From Streptomyces sp. NBC_01465 (GTDB taxonomy: Bacteria > Actinomycetota > Actinomycetes > Streptomycetales > Streptomycetaceae), in contig NZ_CP109467.1 in the NCBI RefSeq assembly GCF_036227325.1, positions 620,001-684,000 of the forward strand: a stretch of DNA of 64,000 bases, written 5' to 3'. The notes below the pieces were generated by a model. That model searched no databases. It had not been told where the DNA came from and saw only the letters and a program-made list of their open reading frames with translations. Position numbers and translations under genes: made by a program. Positions 9,902 to 17,347 of this stretch are shown here, piece after piece (position 1 is the stretch's first letter; every line of letters begins with the position of its first letter).

Positions 9902-9933
9902 ACAGTAGGGCGGAAGTTTTTCCGGGGCGTTAA
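9902..9933 (-). promoter_or_regulatory. ureA promoter with possible GlnR site
   Basis: On the minus strand TTAAC-N6-GAAAA (9933 down to 9918) matches the GlnR half-sites gTnAC-n6-GaAAc at four of five bases each with exact spacing, and TACTGT (9907-9902) follows as a plausible -10, about 40 bases before the ureA GTG. GlnR control of ureA is established in Streptomyces coelicolor; for this sequence it is a motif-based inference. Confidence 0.45.
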
Positions 9934-9990
9934 CTGGAGCTTTGAACGCGCACGACCACGGGCGTACGGGCACCGCTCCCGTATACGGAG

Positions 9991-10278
9991 TCAGGGCTCG
10001 CGGTGCTCCGCCGCGATGCCGAAGCGGCTGCGCCCGCGTTCGCCGGGAGCGGACGGAAACGAACGCACGGAGGAGACCGAGCTGATCACCTGCTCCTCCG
10101 CGACCTCCGACTCGCTCTCGAGTCGCTCCAGGTCAGCGGCGGAAACCAGGGCGACGAGCGGCTTGCCGTGGCGTGTGACGACCACCCGCTCGCCTCCGTA
10201 GACGACGCGGTTGATCAAGTCGGCAAGCTCCGCACGGGCTTGCGTCACCGGAATCTCGTAGGACATGCTCCCCATCAT
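9991..10278 (-). CDS. Phd/YefM-type antitoxin, no partner toxin visible
   Basis: Up to 95 residues. The N-terminal SYEIPVTQARAELADLINRVVYGGERVVVTRHGKPLVALVSAADLERLE is a clean Phd/YefM fold: a DNA-binding antitoxin that normally neutralises a RelE or Doc toxin through its C-terminal tail. The tail here (VSSVRSFPSAPGERGRSRFGIAAEHREP) is charged and unlike standard RelE-binding tails. No toxin gene adjoins it: downstream is ureA, and upstream a divergent clpP. ATGs at 10278, 10275 and 10266 are possible starts; AGGGCG favours 10278, while a GGGGAG lies too close to 10266. It may act as a plain transcription regulator. Confidence 0.85.
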   Translation of the reverse strand: MMGSMSYEIPVTQARAELADLINRVVYGGERVVVTRHGKPLVALVSAADLERLESESEVAEEQVISSVSSVRSFPSAPGERGRSRFGIAAEHREP

Positions 10279-10284
10279 AACGCC

Positions 10285-10310
10285 CTGTACGTCCTGTACA
10301 TTTTTTACAG
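10285..10310. promoter_or_regulatory. Overlapping palindromic operator between antitoxin gene and clpP
   Basis: Two inverted repeats share one arm: TGTAC-N5-GTACA (10286-10300) and CTGTA-N7-TACAG (10294-10310). CTGTAC also recurs as a direct repeat at 10285 and 10294. The block lies 7 bases from the first ATG of the antitoxin gene and 21 bases before clpP, so a bound Phd-type protein could control both. Phd/YefM proteins are known to bind short palindromes of this kind in their own promoters; binding here is inferred. Confidence 0.6.
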
Positions 10311-10331
10311 AGGCGCCGCCCGAGGAGAGGT

Positions 10332-10952
10332 ATGCCCATGCACGGCCCCGCCGCCCCCAGTGCCCGCTATGTACTGCCCGAGTTCACCGAGCGCACGACC
10401 ACGGGAACCCGCACCCTCGACCCCTACTCGAAGCTGTTCGAGGAGCGGATCATCTTCATCGGCACCGCCGTGGACGACACCTCGGCCAATGACGTGATCG
10501 CGCAGTTCATCCATCTCGAGTACGCCGCCCCCGACCGGGACATCACCCTCTACATCAACTCGCCGGGCGGCACGGTCACCGCCATGACCGCGATCTACGA
10601 CACGATGCAGCTCGTCACCTGCGACGTGGCGACCTTCTGTCTCGGCCAGGCCGCCTCGACCGCCGCCGTGCTGCTGGCCTCCGGCGCCCCGGGCAAGCGG
10701 GCGGCGCTGCCGGGTGCGCGGGTCGTCGTACAGCAGCCCGCCATCGAGGAGCCCGTCCACGGGCAGCCCTCCGATCTGGAGATCCAGAGCCTGGAGCTGC
10801 TGCGCATGCGGGAGCTGATGGCTTCGATGCTGGCGACGCACACGGGCCACAGCCCGGAGCAGATCGCCGCGGACATCGAGCGGGACAAGGTCTTCGACGC
10901 CGTCGCGGCCAAGGAGTACGGACTGGTCGATCACGTACTGGCCGCGAGGTGA
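10332..10952 (+). CDS. clpP: ClpP-family protease paralogue lacking the catalytic histidine
   Basis: About 206 residues, clearly the ClpP fold: [23 protein letters not shown], then [19 protein letters not shown] with the nucleophile Ser kept, and [23 protein letters not shown] with the Asp kept. The catalytic His, found in the usual R-V-M-I-H-Q-P, is replaced: here ARVVVQQP has Gln. Alone it is therefore probably inactive, and may serve as a structural or regulatory subunit in mixed rings, as happens for some Streptomyces and plastid Clp rings. AGGAG precedes ATG 10332 by 4 bases and ATG 10338 by 10; either could be used. It is followed after 7 bases by a small gene. Confidence 0.9.
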   Translation: MPMHGPAAPSARYVLPEFTERTTTGTRTLDPYSKLFEERIIFIGTAVDDTSANDVIAQFIHLEYAAPDRDITLYINSPGGTVTAMTAIYDTMQLVTCDVATFCLGQAASTAAVLLASGAPGKRAALPGARVVVQQPAIEEPVHGQPSDLEIQSLELLRMRELMASMLATHTGHSPEQIAADIERDKVFDAVAAKEYGLVDHVLAAR

Positions 10953-10959
10953 CCCGCGG

Positions 10960-11268
10960 ATGCTGCCACCGGAATTGCCGCCGCTGCCCGCGCTGACGCG
11001 CGCCGAGGGCGAGTTCATCGACAGCTATCTGGAAGTGGTCGACCAGCTGGGACGGATCAACCCGGCCCGCGGCCACGACACTTACGGGGCGCTGCGGGCC
11101 GCCCAGGCCCTGGTCGCCCGGGCCGCCGCACTCCGTGACGCCCTGACGCTGATGCACACCCGGGGCGAGGACCGGCTCCACGCAGGGACCCTGACGACGG
11201 CCCTGCGGGTGCTGGACGGGGAGCGCCGGGCGGGGCGGGTCACCGTGCCGCCCCCGTCGGGGAGTTGA
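10960..11268 (+). CDS. Conserved-looking hypothetical protein downstream of clpP
   Basis: 102 residues, beginning MLPPELPPLPALTRAEGEFI and ending PPPSGS. The middle (SYLEVVDQLGRI and the ALRAAQALVARAAALRDALTLMH segment) is predicted helical and amphipathic; there are no cysteines, signal peptide or membrane segments. I do not recognise a family. It starts 7 bases after the clpP paralogue stop, so it is almost certainly cotranscribed with it and may work with it. Codon use is normal for the genome. Confidence 0.7.
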   Translation: MLPPELPPLPALTRAEGEFIDSYLEVVDQLGRINPARGHDTYGALRAAQALVARAAALRDALTLMHTRGEDRLHAGTLTTALRVLDGERRAGRVTVPPPSGS

Positions 11269-11345
11269 TCCACCTCCCCCGGATGGCGTAGACGGGCGTA
11301 GCCGCTGCGTACTAAATGAGTTGCGCAGCCCACCTAGGCGTAGTA

Positions 11346-11374
11346 CGGAATGATCGATTCCGCACCTGGTGCGG
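11346..11374 (+). terminator. Two adjacent inverted repeats after the clpP pair
   Basis: CGGAAT-N5-ATTCCG (11346-11362) is followed directly by CCGCACC-T-GGTGCGG (11360-11374). They lie about 80 bases past the last stop of the clpP pair and may end that transcript. The rest of 11269-11540 holds no gene I can support; it should contain the promoter for the riboswitch RNA. Confidence 0.4.
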
Positions 11375-11539
11375 CGGTCGTCGGGGGCTCGACACTCGAC
11401 ACCGCCGGAGCTCTGTCCACCCGAACGGGGCAGTCGTGACGAGCCTCACATACGGCAGGTAACGCTCGGAAATCCGACACTTCATGGGTCAAGATCCCTG
11501 CAGACGACAAGCCCCCGCCACCTCGGCGGGGCGGTCCGG

Positions 11540-11732
11540 GCGGACGTCGAGTCCTGCCGCCGTCCCGGACGTCTGGTCGACAGGAGTGCATCGGCAGGAG
11601 TGGAGGACCCAGGCAGTACGGGTCCGATCCGAGTTCGGGGTCGGCCCTTGGGGTGAAGCCGCCAGCAGGCGGCCGGGCATCTTCGCCAGTCCGAATCCGA
11701 CAGGTCATCCTTCACAGGCGGTTGACGAAGGG
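11540..11732 (+). promoter_or_regulatory. c-di-AMP riboswitch (ydaO/yuaA type)
   Basis: The leader of the NlpC/P60 gene contains the conserved ydaO blocks in order: GAGTCCTGCCGCC, GGAGGACCCAGG with a paired CAGTACGGGTC, TTGGGGTGAAGCCGCC, a GCCGCCAGCAGGCGGC hairpin, CATCTTCGCC, then TCCGAATCCGACAGGTCATCC and CAGGCGG followed by GACGAAGG. The outer helix probably uses bases near 11546 and 11724. In Streptomyces, riboswitches of this class precede rpfA and cell-wall hydrolase genes, and ligand binding lowers their expression. Exact ends are approximate. Confidence 0.92.
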
Positions 11733-11738
11733 TTGCGC

Positions 11739-12212
11739 ATGACTGCGCGGATTTGTGTTCCGTCCCTGCTGTCCCGGACCAGCGCCGTAACGGTGCTCAC
11801 TGCCGCCGCTGTCGGTGGCACACTGCTGGCGCCGGGAGCCGCATCCGAGGCCCAGGCGGCCACGCTCGCGACGAAAGCACTGAACGTCGCCGCATCGAAG
11901 AAGGGGTCTCCGTACAAGTACGGGGCCGCCGGCCCGTCCCGGTTCGACTGCTCGGGGCTGACGCTCTACTCGTACAAGAAGGCGGGCAGGAGCCTGCCCC
12001 GCACGGCACAGGCGCAGTACAACAAGGTGCGCCACATCTCGTCCGGCAGCCGCACCCGCGGCGACCTGGTCTTCTTCCACTCCGGGCGGAGCGTCTACCA
12101 CGTCGGGATCTACGCCGGCAGCGGGAAGATCTGGCACTCTCCGAAGACCGGCTCCGTGGTCAAGCTGGAGAAGATCTGGACGAAGAGCGTCTGGTACGGA
12201 CGCGTGCGCTGA
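11739..12212 (+). CDS. Secreted NlpC/P60 cell-wall hydrolase
   Basis: 157 residues. A signal peptide (about residues 1-42, ending SEAQAA) leads to a single C-terminal NlpC/P60 domain, which cleaves peptide bonds in peptidoglycan stems. Catalytic Cys is in RFDCSGLTL, His in VYHVGIYAG, and a third polar residue His in IWHSPK. There are no SH3 or LysM wall-binding domains, and the mature enzyme is very basic (many Lys/Arg), which may hold it to the wall. ATG 11739 is close behind the riboswitch 3' end (GACGAAGGG). Expression is expected to follow c-di-AMP level and so link wall turnover to growth stage and osmotic state. Confidence 0.93.
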   Translation: MTARICVPSLLSRTSAVTVLTAAAVGGTLLAPGAASEAQAATLATKALNVAASKKGSPYKYGAAGPSRFDCSGLTLYSYKKAGRSLPRTAQAQYNKVRHISSGSRTRGDLVFFHSGRSVYHVGIYAGSGKIWHSPKTGSVVKLEKIWTKSVWYGRVR

Positions 12213-12220
12213 CGCCGGGG

Positions 12221-12255
12221 CCCACCGGCCGGGGGCATGACCTCCGGCCGGCGGG
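12221..12255 (+). terminator. Hairpin terminator after the NlpC/P60 gene
   Basis: CCCACCGGCCGG (12221-12232) pairs with CCGGCCGGCGGG (12244-12255) with one mismatch, 9 bases past the stop codon. There is no T-run. It ends shortly before the next start codon at 12270. Confidence 0.6.
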
Positions 12256-12269
12256 ATACTCGCTCCGGC

Positions 12270-12773
12270 ATGACTGACGAGGGTCCCGGACCGGAACGCG
12301 ACGAGACACGCATGGAGCGTGCCGACCGCAATTTTGTCGAGCTGCTCCAGGAACTCAGGGTCGTCCAGACCGGCGTCCAGTTCCTCTTCGCCTTCCTGCT
12401 GACCCTCGCCTTCACCACCCGTTTTCCCGAGCTCGACTCCTTCGAGCGCGGGACCTATGTGACGACCCTGCTGCTCACCGTGGTGGCGGCAGGGCTCTTC
12501 ACCGCACCGGCCGCCCTGCACCGCGCCCTGTTCGGGCAGGGCGCGAAGGAGCGGATCGTGACGGTGTCCTCGCGGCTCGCGGGCACGGGGATGGCGGTGC
12601 TGGCACTCGCCCTGGCGGGTGCGGTGCTGCTGGTCGTCGACGTCGTCCACGGGATGCCGGAGGGCATCGCGGCGGGGGCGGGGACTCTGCTCGTCTGCGG
12701 CGGGCTGTGGGCGCTGCTGCCGTGGCTGGTCGGACGCGGGCTCAGTGAGACGCGGAACCGGCCACCAGGATGA
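12270..12773 (+). CDS. DUF6328-type four-helix membrane protein
   Basis: 167 residues. A cytoplasmic N-terminus with NFVELLQELRVVQTGVQFLFAF is followed by four hydrophobic helices (about residues 35-52, 63-80, 103-125 and 130-150). This matches the actinobacterial DUF6328 family, whose function is not known. The start at ATG 12270 is chosen because the family begins near ERDETRMERADRNF; an ATG at 12237 lies inside the preceding hairpin. Its last 32 bases overlap the convergent LysE gene. Confidence 0.8.
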   Translation: MTDEGPGPERDETRMERADRNFVELLQELRVVQTGVQFLFAFLLTLAFTTRFPELDSFERGTYVTTLLLTVVAAGLFTAPAALHRALFGQGAKERIVTVSSRLAGTGMAVLALALAGAVLLVVDVVHGMPEGIAAGAGTLLVCGGLWALLPWLVGRGLSETRNRPPG

Positions 12774-13371
12774 CTCCGAGACCGGCCAGCGCGGTCCCGG
12801 TGACACCCTCGACCGTCCTGGCCGTACGCGGCCGCCGCAGCCAGTGCCCGAGCCGGTCCACCAGCAGCGCCACGGCGGGGAACCAGACGAGGGCGAGTGC
12901 CACCACGATCGAGGCCAGCAGGAGCGTGCGCGGAAGGACCGGCGCCCCGTGCGGGACGAACTGGGGCAGCAGGCTCAGGAAGAGCACCGGCGCCTTGGGG
13001 TTGAGGACATTGGTGAGGAAGCCCTGGCGCAGGCACCGGCCGATGCCGTCGGTGGCCTTCTCCTCGCTCTCCGGCAGGGCGGGCGCGGGGCGGATCACGC
13101 TGTGGAGTGCGCGGCAGCCGAGATAGAGGATGTAGATCCCGCCCGCGATCTGGAGCGTACGGAAGAGGACGGGCACTGCGACGAGGACGGCCGCGAGGCC
13201 CGCGACAGCCAGCGCGGTGTGCACGAGCAGGCCCCCTGCGACGCCGACCGCGCAGGCGACACCGGAGCTGCGGGAGGCGAGTGCGTTCCGTACGACCACG
13301 GCGAAGTCCGCGCCGGGCATGGCGACCATGCCGGCGGCGACTCCGGTGAATGCGAGCAGTTGAGCGTCCAT
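12742..13371 (-). CDS. LysE/RhtB-family amino-acid exporter
   Basis: 209 residues, six predicted helices. The N-terminal LLAFTGVAAGMVAMPGADFAVVVRNALASRSSGVACAVGVAGG is the LysE/RhtB signature (P-G-x-x-x-x-x-V-x-x-x-x), and NPKAPVLFLSLLPQFV marks the second half. Such proteins export amino acids or related metabolites by secondary transport. A LysR regulator is divergent 72 bases away, the usual lysE-lysG/argP layout, so the exporter is probably induced by its substrate through that regulator. The substrate cannot be read from sequence. Confidence 0.92.
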   Translation of the reverse strand: MDAQLLAFTGVAAGMVAMPGADFAVVVRNALASRSSGVACAVGVAGGLLVHTALAVAGLAAVLVAVPVLFRTLQIAGGIYILYLGCRALHSVIRPAPALPESEEKATDGIGRCLRQGFLTNVLNPKAPVLFLSLLPQFVPHGAPVLPRTLLLASIVVALALVWFPAVALLVDRLGHWLRRPRTARTVEGVTGTALAGLGVILVAGSASH

Positions 13372-13443
13372 GCAGTACAGCCTGGACCGTGCGAGGCCTT
13401 AACGTGTACTTGCAATCTTCTGGGTCTGCCTAAAGGAACGCTT

Positions 13444-14349
13444 ATGTACGACCCGACGCGGCTCGCCGCGCTCGTGGCCGTCGCCGAGGCCGGTTCGATC
13501 ACCCGGGCCGCCGCGCGCCTCGGTTACACCGCGCCCGCGCTCTCGCAGCAACTCGCCAAGCTGGAGCGGGAGTCGGGCGCCACTCTGCTCGTACGACACC
13601 ATCGCGGCGCCAAGCTGACGGCGGCCGGTGAGCTGCTGGCCGCGCGGGCCCGTACGGTGCTCGACGAGATGGACCGGGCCCGCCACGAGCTGTCCCGGCT
13701 GGCCGGGCTCTCCGGCGGCCGGCTGAAAGTGGGCACCTTCACCACCGCGGGCATCCATCTGCTGCCGCCCGTGCTGAGCTCCTTCCGCCGCGCCCATCCG
13801 GACGTGGAGCTGACCCTCGCCGACTACGAGCCGCCTCAGGGCGTGAGTGCGGTGGCCGCGGGCGACGCGGACCTGGCGCTGACCCATGCGTACGACCCCG
13901 CCGCTTCCGCGCCGCCGCCCTCGGGGGTGGCGCTGGAGACGCTGCTGGTGGAGGAGCTGGTGCTGGTGACCGCGCCGGGTCATGTACTGGCCGGTGGGGC
14001 GGGGCGGCTGCCGGTGGCCGATCTCGCCGGGCAGCCGCTGATCAGCAGTGCGCCCGCGCATCCGCCCCGCCAGGGCGTGGAGTCGGCGCTGGCCGCGGCG
14101 GGGGCGACGCCCGCCGTGGTGTGCGAGACGCCGGGGTACGCCCTGGTGTGCGCGCTGGTCAGTGCGGGGATCGGGGTGGCGGTGGTGCCGGAGATGGTCG
14201 CGGCGATGTCGGCGACGCCGCTGGGGGTGCGTCAGCTGGAGCCCGCCGCGTACCGCCGTACGATCTCGGTCGCGTACCGGACGGGCGAGGAGAGCCCGGC
14301 CGCCGACACGCTCCGGGCCCTGCTGCGGGGAGGGTTCGGGCGGGGCTAG
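13444..14349 (+). CDS. LysR-family transcription regulator
   Basis: 301 residues. Winged helix-turn-helix at residues 1-60 (LAALVAVAEAGSITRAAARLGYTAPALSQQLAKLERESG), then a type 2 periplasmic-binding effector domain (VGTFTTAGIHLLPPVLSSFRRAHPDVELTL and further). ATG 13444 has AAGGAA 6 bases upstream. It most likely controls the divergent LysE-type exporter. The 72-base spacer holds a TA-rich stretch from 13401 to 13436 where a T-N11-A LysR site would be expected. Its last 4 bases overlap the convergent ATP-binding gene. Confidence 0.93.
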   Translation: MYDPTRLAALVAVAEAGSITRAAARLGYTAPALSQQLAKLERESGATLLVRHHRGAKLTAAGELLAARARTVLDEMDRARHELSRLAGLSGGRLKVGTFTTAGIHLLPPVLSSFRRAHPDVELTLADYEPPQGVSAVAAGDADLALTHAYDPAASAPPPSGVALETLLVEELVLVTAPGHVLAGGAGRLPVADLAGQPLISSAPAHPPRQGVESALAAAGATPAVVCETPGYALVCALVSAGIGVAVVPEMVAAMSATPLGVRQLEPAAYRRTISVAYRTGEESPAADTLRALLRGGFGRG

Positions 14350-14777
14350 CCGCCGACCGCCGCCGTCCACGGCAACGCGATCCAGACCGTCTTTCCGCCT
14401 TCGGGGGTGGGGGTGACGGTCAGCCGCCCGCCGCACTCCGCGGTCAGCCAGCGGATGATCACCATGCCGCGGCCGTTGTCCTGCTGGACGGCGGCCGGCA
14501 GCCGCTGGGGCCATCTCGGGTGACTGTCGGTGACGCCGATGCGCAGTTGCTCGTCGCGGTCGAGCTGGACGTCGACCGTGAAGGTGGGCGACTGCCCGAA
14601 GGTGTGCTGTACGGCGTTGGTCGCCAGTTCCGAGACGATCAGCCGGACCGTGTCGGAGATCTCGGCTTCGGTCGGGAGTCCCCATTCGGCCAGCACATTG
14701 GCGACATAGCGACGCGCGGAGGATACCGAGCCCGGCTCGCTCGGCAGAGTGACGGATGCTTCCTGGTGGTCTGCCAT
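14346..14777 (-). CDS. ATP-binding anti-sigma/RsbW-like protein of a WhiJ-type locus
   Basis: 143 residues forming a single GHKL ATPase domain: N-box IVSELATNAVQHTFG, G1-box region IGVTDSHPRWPQ, and G2 region DNGRGMVIIRWLTAECGG. This is the small Streptomyces RsbW-like class, usually anti-sigma or partner-switch proteins. I chose ATG 14777, giving MADHQEASVTLPSEPGSVSSARRYV; the longer frame to 14876 adds a basic tail with no family support. Divergent 233 bases away lie an XRE/DUF5753 gene and a DUF397 gene; these three families recur together in Streptomyces, including at the whiJ locus. Its specific partner is not known. Confidence 0.88.
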   Translation of the reverse strand: MADHQEASVTLPSEPGSVSSARRYVANVLAEWGLPTEAEISDTVRLIVSELATNAVQHTFGQSPTFTVDVQLDRDEQLRIGVTDSHPRWPQRLPAAVQQDNGRGMVIIRWLTAECGGRLTVTPTPEGGKTVWIALPWTAAVGG

Positions 14778-15010
14778 GGCGACGCTGTCCCTTTCCCACC
14801 GGGGCCGGCTCCGACGAATTGCGGATGTCCTTCGAGGACGGCCTCGGACTGTGCTTCGCGCCAGAGTGCCACTCATCGTGCCGCCATCGGCGGCGATCCA
14901 CCAAGATGTGCATATATCTGTCGCCCGAAGTGATGAACTCTGCTACGAGAGACCGTATTTGGGCGGCAGACTGGCCCATCGCCGCGTGGCAGAAGTGTGA
15001 GGAGAAGCCC

Positions 15011-15877
15011 ATGGGCAACGGTCCTGCGGTGCGACGCCGCAAGCTGGGGGAGGAATTGCGGAATCTGCGGCTGCGGGCCGGATTCACCAGCAGTCAGGCA
15101 GCACAACTCGTCGGCTGGCACCAGTCGAAGATCAGCCGGATCGAGACGGGCAGCAGCGGGGTGAAGAGCGCCGACGTGGCGCTGCTCCTCGACGCGTACG
15201 GGGTGCACGATCCGGGGCAACGGGCGCTGTTCACCGCGCTGTCGGGCGCGGGCGGCAGCGAGGGGCCCCACTGGTGGCACGCGTACCGCGGTCTGTTGCC
15301 GCCGCAGTACCGCGATTTCATCAGCCTGGAGTCGCAGGCGCACACCGCGCGGACCCTGGAAACCGTTGCGGTGCCCGGGCTGTTGCAGACACCCGAGTAC
15401 GCACGGGCCGTCACCCGCGCCTCGCTGCAGCAGCTGCCGGAACTGCCGAAGGACACGGTCGACTCACTGGTGGACGTACGGGTGGCCCGCCAGGAGGTGC
15501 TCAGGACGGAGTGCCCGCTCGATCTCAGCGCCGTCATCGACGAGGCCGTGCTGCGCCGGCCGGTCGGCGGCCGCGGGGTGATGGCGGAACAGCTGCGCCA
15601 TCTGACGGAGACCGCTCAACTGCCGCATGTACGGCTGCAGGTACTGCCCTTCGCCATCGGCGGCTACGTCGGAATGACCGGTCCTTTCATTATCTTCTCC
15701 TTTCCGAACATTGCTGATCTGGATGTGGTTGTTCTCGACCATTTGACGAGTAGCCTCTACCTCGAGCGGAAAGAAGACCTTGAGGCGTACAGCGCCGCGT
15801 TCCGCACCATTCAGGCGCTCGCTCTTCCGCCACAACACTCATTGGAGCTCATCGCCGGGATCGGTGACGGCGTGTAA
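15011..15877 (+). CDS. XRE-family regulator with DUF5753 domain (WhiJ-like)
   Basis: 288 residues. Helix-turn-helix at about 10-65 (LGEELRNLRLRAGFTSSQAAQLVGWHQSKISRIETG), then the DUF5753 domain with its WWHAYRGLLPPQYRDFISLESQA entry and the VPGLLQTPEYARAV motif. Homologues include WhiJ, a developmental regulator of S. coelicolor; the family is highly expanded in Streptomyces. ATG 15011 has AGGAG 7 bases upstream. Bases 15680-15790 are notably AT-rich for the genome, which suggests transfer or fast change of the C-terminal domain. The DUF397 gene follows after 11 bases. The spacer upstream holds a very AT-rich GTGCATATATCTG near 14907. Confidence 0.92.
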   Translation: MGNGPAVRRRKLGEELRNLRLRAGFTSSQAAQLVGWHQSKISRIETGSSGVKSADVALLLDAYGVHDPGQRALFTALSGAGGSEGPHWWHAYRGLLPPQYRDFISLESQAHTARTLETVAVPGLLQTPEYARAVTRASLQQLPELPKDTVDSLVDVRVARQEVLRTECPLDLSAVIDEAVLRRPVGGRGVMAEQLRHLTETAQLPHVRLQVLPFAIGGYVGMTGPFIIFSFPNIADLDVVVLDHLTSSLYLERKEDLEAYSAAFRTIQALALPPQHSLELIAGIGDGV

Positions 15878-15888
15878 GGGGAGGCATC

Positions 15889-16131
15889 ATGTCCGCGCAT
15901 CATGCGAACACCTCTTCCAGCACTTCCACTTCTCTGTACGGCGCGCAATGGCGGCGCAGCAGCCGCAGCACAGGAATGAACAACTGTCTCGAGGCGGCAC
16001 GGCTCGGCTGCGGCCGGCTGGCCGTACGCGATTCCAAGAATGTCTCGTTCCCCGCGCTGCTCTTCACGCCCGGAACGTGGACCACCTTCCTCGCCGCCGT
16101 GCGCAACGAGGCGCCCGGCAGCCTGGGTTGA
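15889..16131 (+). CDS. DUF397 small protein, WhiJ-locus partner
   Basis: 80 residues. Core WRRSSRSTGMNNCLEAARL, AVRDSKN and FTPGTWTTFLAAVRN define DUF397. Proteins of this family sit next to XRE/DUF5753 regulators and are thought to modulate them; at the whiJ locus the small partner antagonises or tunes the DNA-binding protein. The N-terminal SAHHANTSSSTSTSLYG is low complexity. GGGGAGG is 5 bases before ATG 15889, and the gene is 11 bases behind the XRE gene, so the two are cotranscribed. It ends 3 bases before the convergent bioF stop with no terminator visible. Confidence 0.9.
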   Translation: MSAHHANTSSSTSTSLYGAQWRRSSRSTGMNNCLEAARLGCGRLAVRDSKNVSFPALLFTPGTWTTFLAAVRNEAPGSLG

Positions 16132-16134
16132 CGG

Positions 16135-17295
16135 CTACGCGACCGGCGCGGTCGCGATGATCGTGTCCACCGCCGCGCCGATCTGACGATCCGTCAGGTC
16201 GGCGCGTGCGGTGAGCCTCAGCCGCGAGATGCCGTCCGGCACCGACGGCGGACGGAAACACCCGACGGCCAGACCCGCACTCCGGCAGTCGGCGGCCCAC
16301 CGCACCGCGGAGTCCGCGGACGGCGCCTGCACGGAGACGACGGCAGCCTGCGGCCGCAGCGCGGTCAGACCGGCGGCCGTCAGCCCCTGGTGCAGCGAGC
16401 TCGCCACCGTACGGACACGCACCGCGAGGGCGGGTTCGGCGCGCAGCAGCCGCAGCCCTGCCAGGGCCGCCCCGGCCGCGGCCGGGGCGAGGCCCGTGTC
16501 GAAGATGAACGTGCGGGCGGCGTTGACGAGATGGTCGATGACCCGGGCCGGTCCGAGGACCGCGCCGCCCTGACTGCCCAGCGACTTGGAGAGGGTGACG
16601 GTGGCGACCACGTCCGCGTCGCCCGCCAGGCCCGCCGCGTGGACCGCGCCCCGGCCGCCCGCGCCGAGAACGCCCAGACCGTGTGCGTCGTCGACGAGCA
16701 GTGCGGCATCGACCTCCCGGCATACGGCCGCCAGTTCGGGCAGTGGCGCGGCGTCGCCGTCGACGGAGAAGACCGAGTCGGTGACGGCGAGCGCGCGGCC
16801 ACCGTGCGCCTGGAGCGTCTTGCGTACGGCCTCGGGATCGGCGTGCGGGACGACGGCCGTCTCGGCGCGCGAGAGCCGGCAACCGTCGACGATCGAGGCG
16901 TGGTTGCCCGCGTCGGAGACGATCAGTCCGTCGCGGGCGGTGAGCGCCGTGAGCGCGGCCAGGTTGGCGGCGTAACCGGAGGAGAAGACCAGGGCGGCCT
17001 CGAAGCCGCAGAACTCGGCCAGTTCGCGCTCGAGTTCCGTGTGCAGCTCGGTCGTGCCGGTGACGAGACGCGAGCCGGTGGCCCCCGCGCCCCAGCGGCG
17101 GGCGGCCTCGGCGGCCGCACCGGTCAGTTCCGGGCGGCGGGTGAGCCCCAGATAGTCGTTGCTCGCCAGATCGAGCAGGTCCGACACCGCGGGGCGCGGG
17201 CGCAGGGTGCGTACGAGACCGGCCGCCTCGCGCCCCCGGGCCGCTGCGTCGATCCAGTCGAACCCTGAGAACGCGTCGGAAGACTCACCAGGCAT
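16135..17295 (-). CDS. bioF: 8-amino-7-oxononanoate synthase BioF
   Basis: 386 residues. PLP enzyme joining pimeloyl-ACP/CoA with L-alanine in biotin synthesis. Motifs: [17 protein letters not shown], the glycine-rich [29 protein letters not shown] (PLP-contact Asp and His), and [12 protein letters not shown] with the PLP Lys. Length is normal. It is divergent from bioBAD across a 141-base region with strong inverted repeats. bioF on its own transcript beside bioBAD is the usual Streptomyces arrangement. bioC, bioH and other pimelate genes are not in the window. Confidence 0.95.
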   Translation of the reverse strand: MPGESSDAFSGFDWIDAAARGREAAGLVRTLRPRPAVSDLLDLASNDYLGLTRRPELTGAAAEAARRWGAGATGSRLVTGTTELHTELERELAEFCGFEAALVFSSGYAANLAALTALTARDGLIVSDAGNHASIVDGCRLSRAETAVVPHADPEAVRKTLQAHGGRALAVTDSVFSVDGDAAPLPELAAVCREVDAALLVDDAHGLGVLGAGGRGAVHAAGLAGDADVVATVTLSKSLGSQGGAVLGPARVIDHLVNAARTFIFDTGLAPAAAGAALAGLRLLRAEPALAVRVRTVASSLHQGLTAAGLTALRPQAAVVSVQAPSADSAVRWAADCRSAGLAVGCFRPPSVPDGISRLRLTARADLTDRQIGAAVDTIIATAPVA

Positions 17296-17347
17296 GGCCG
17301 TTCCTTTTGTAGGCAGTCCACAGACCCTAGCGGCGGCCGCCCGAGGT

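Noticed and set aside
9864..10278. Toxin gene for the Phd-type antitoxin
   Set aside because: No ORF with RelE or Doc features adjoins it; the next gene is ureA on one side and clpP on the other.
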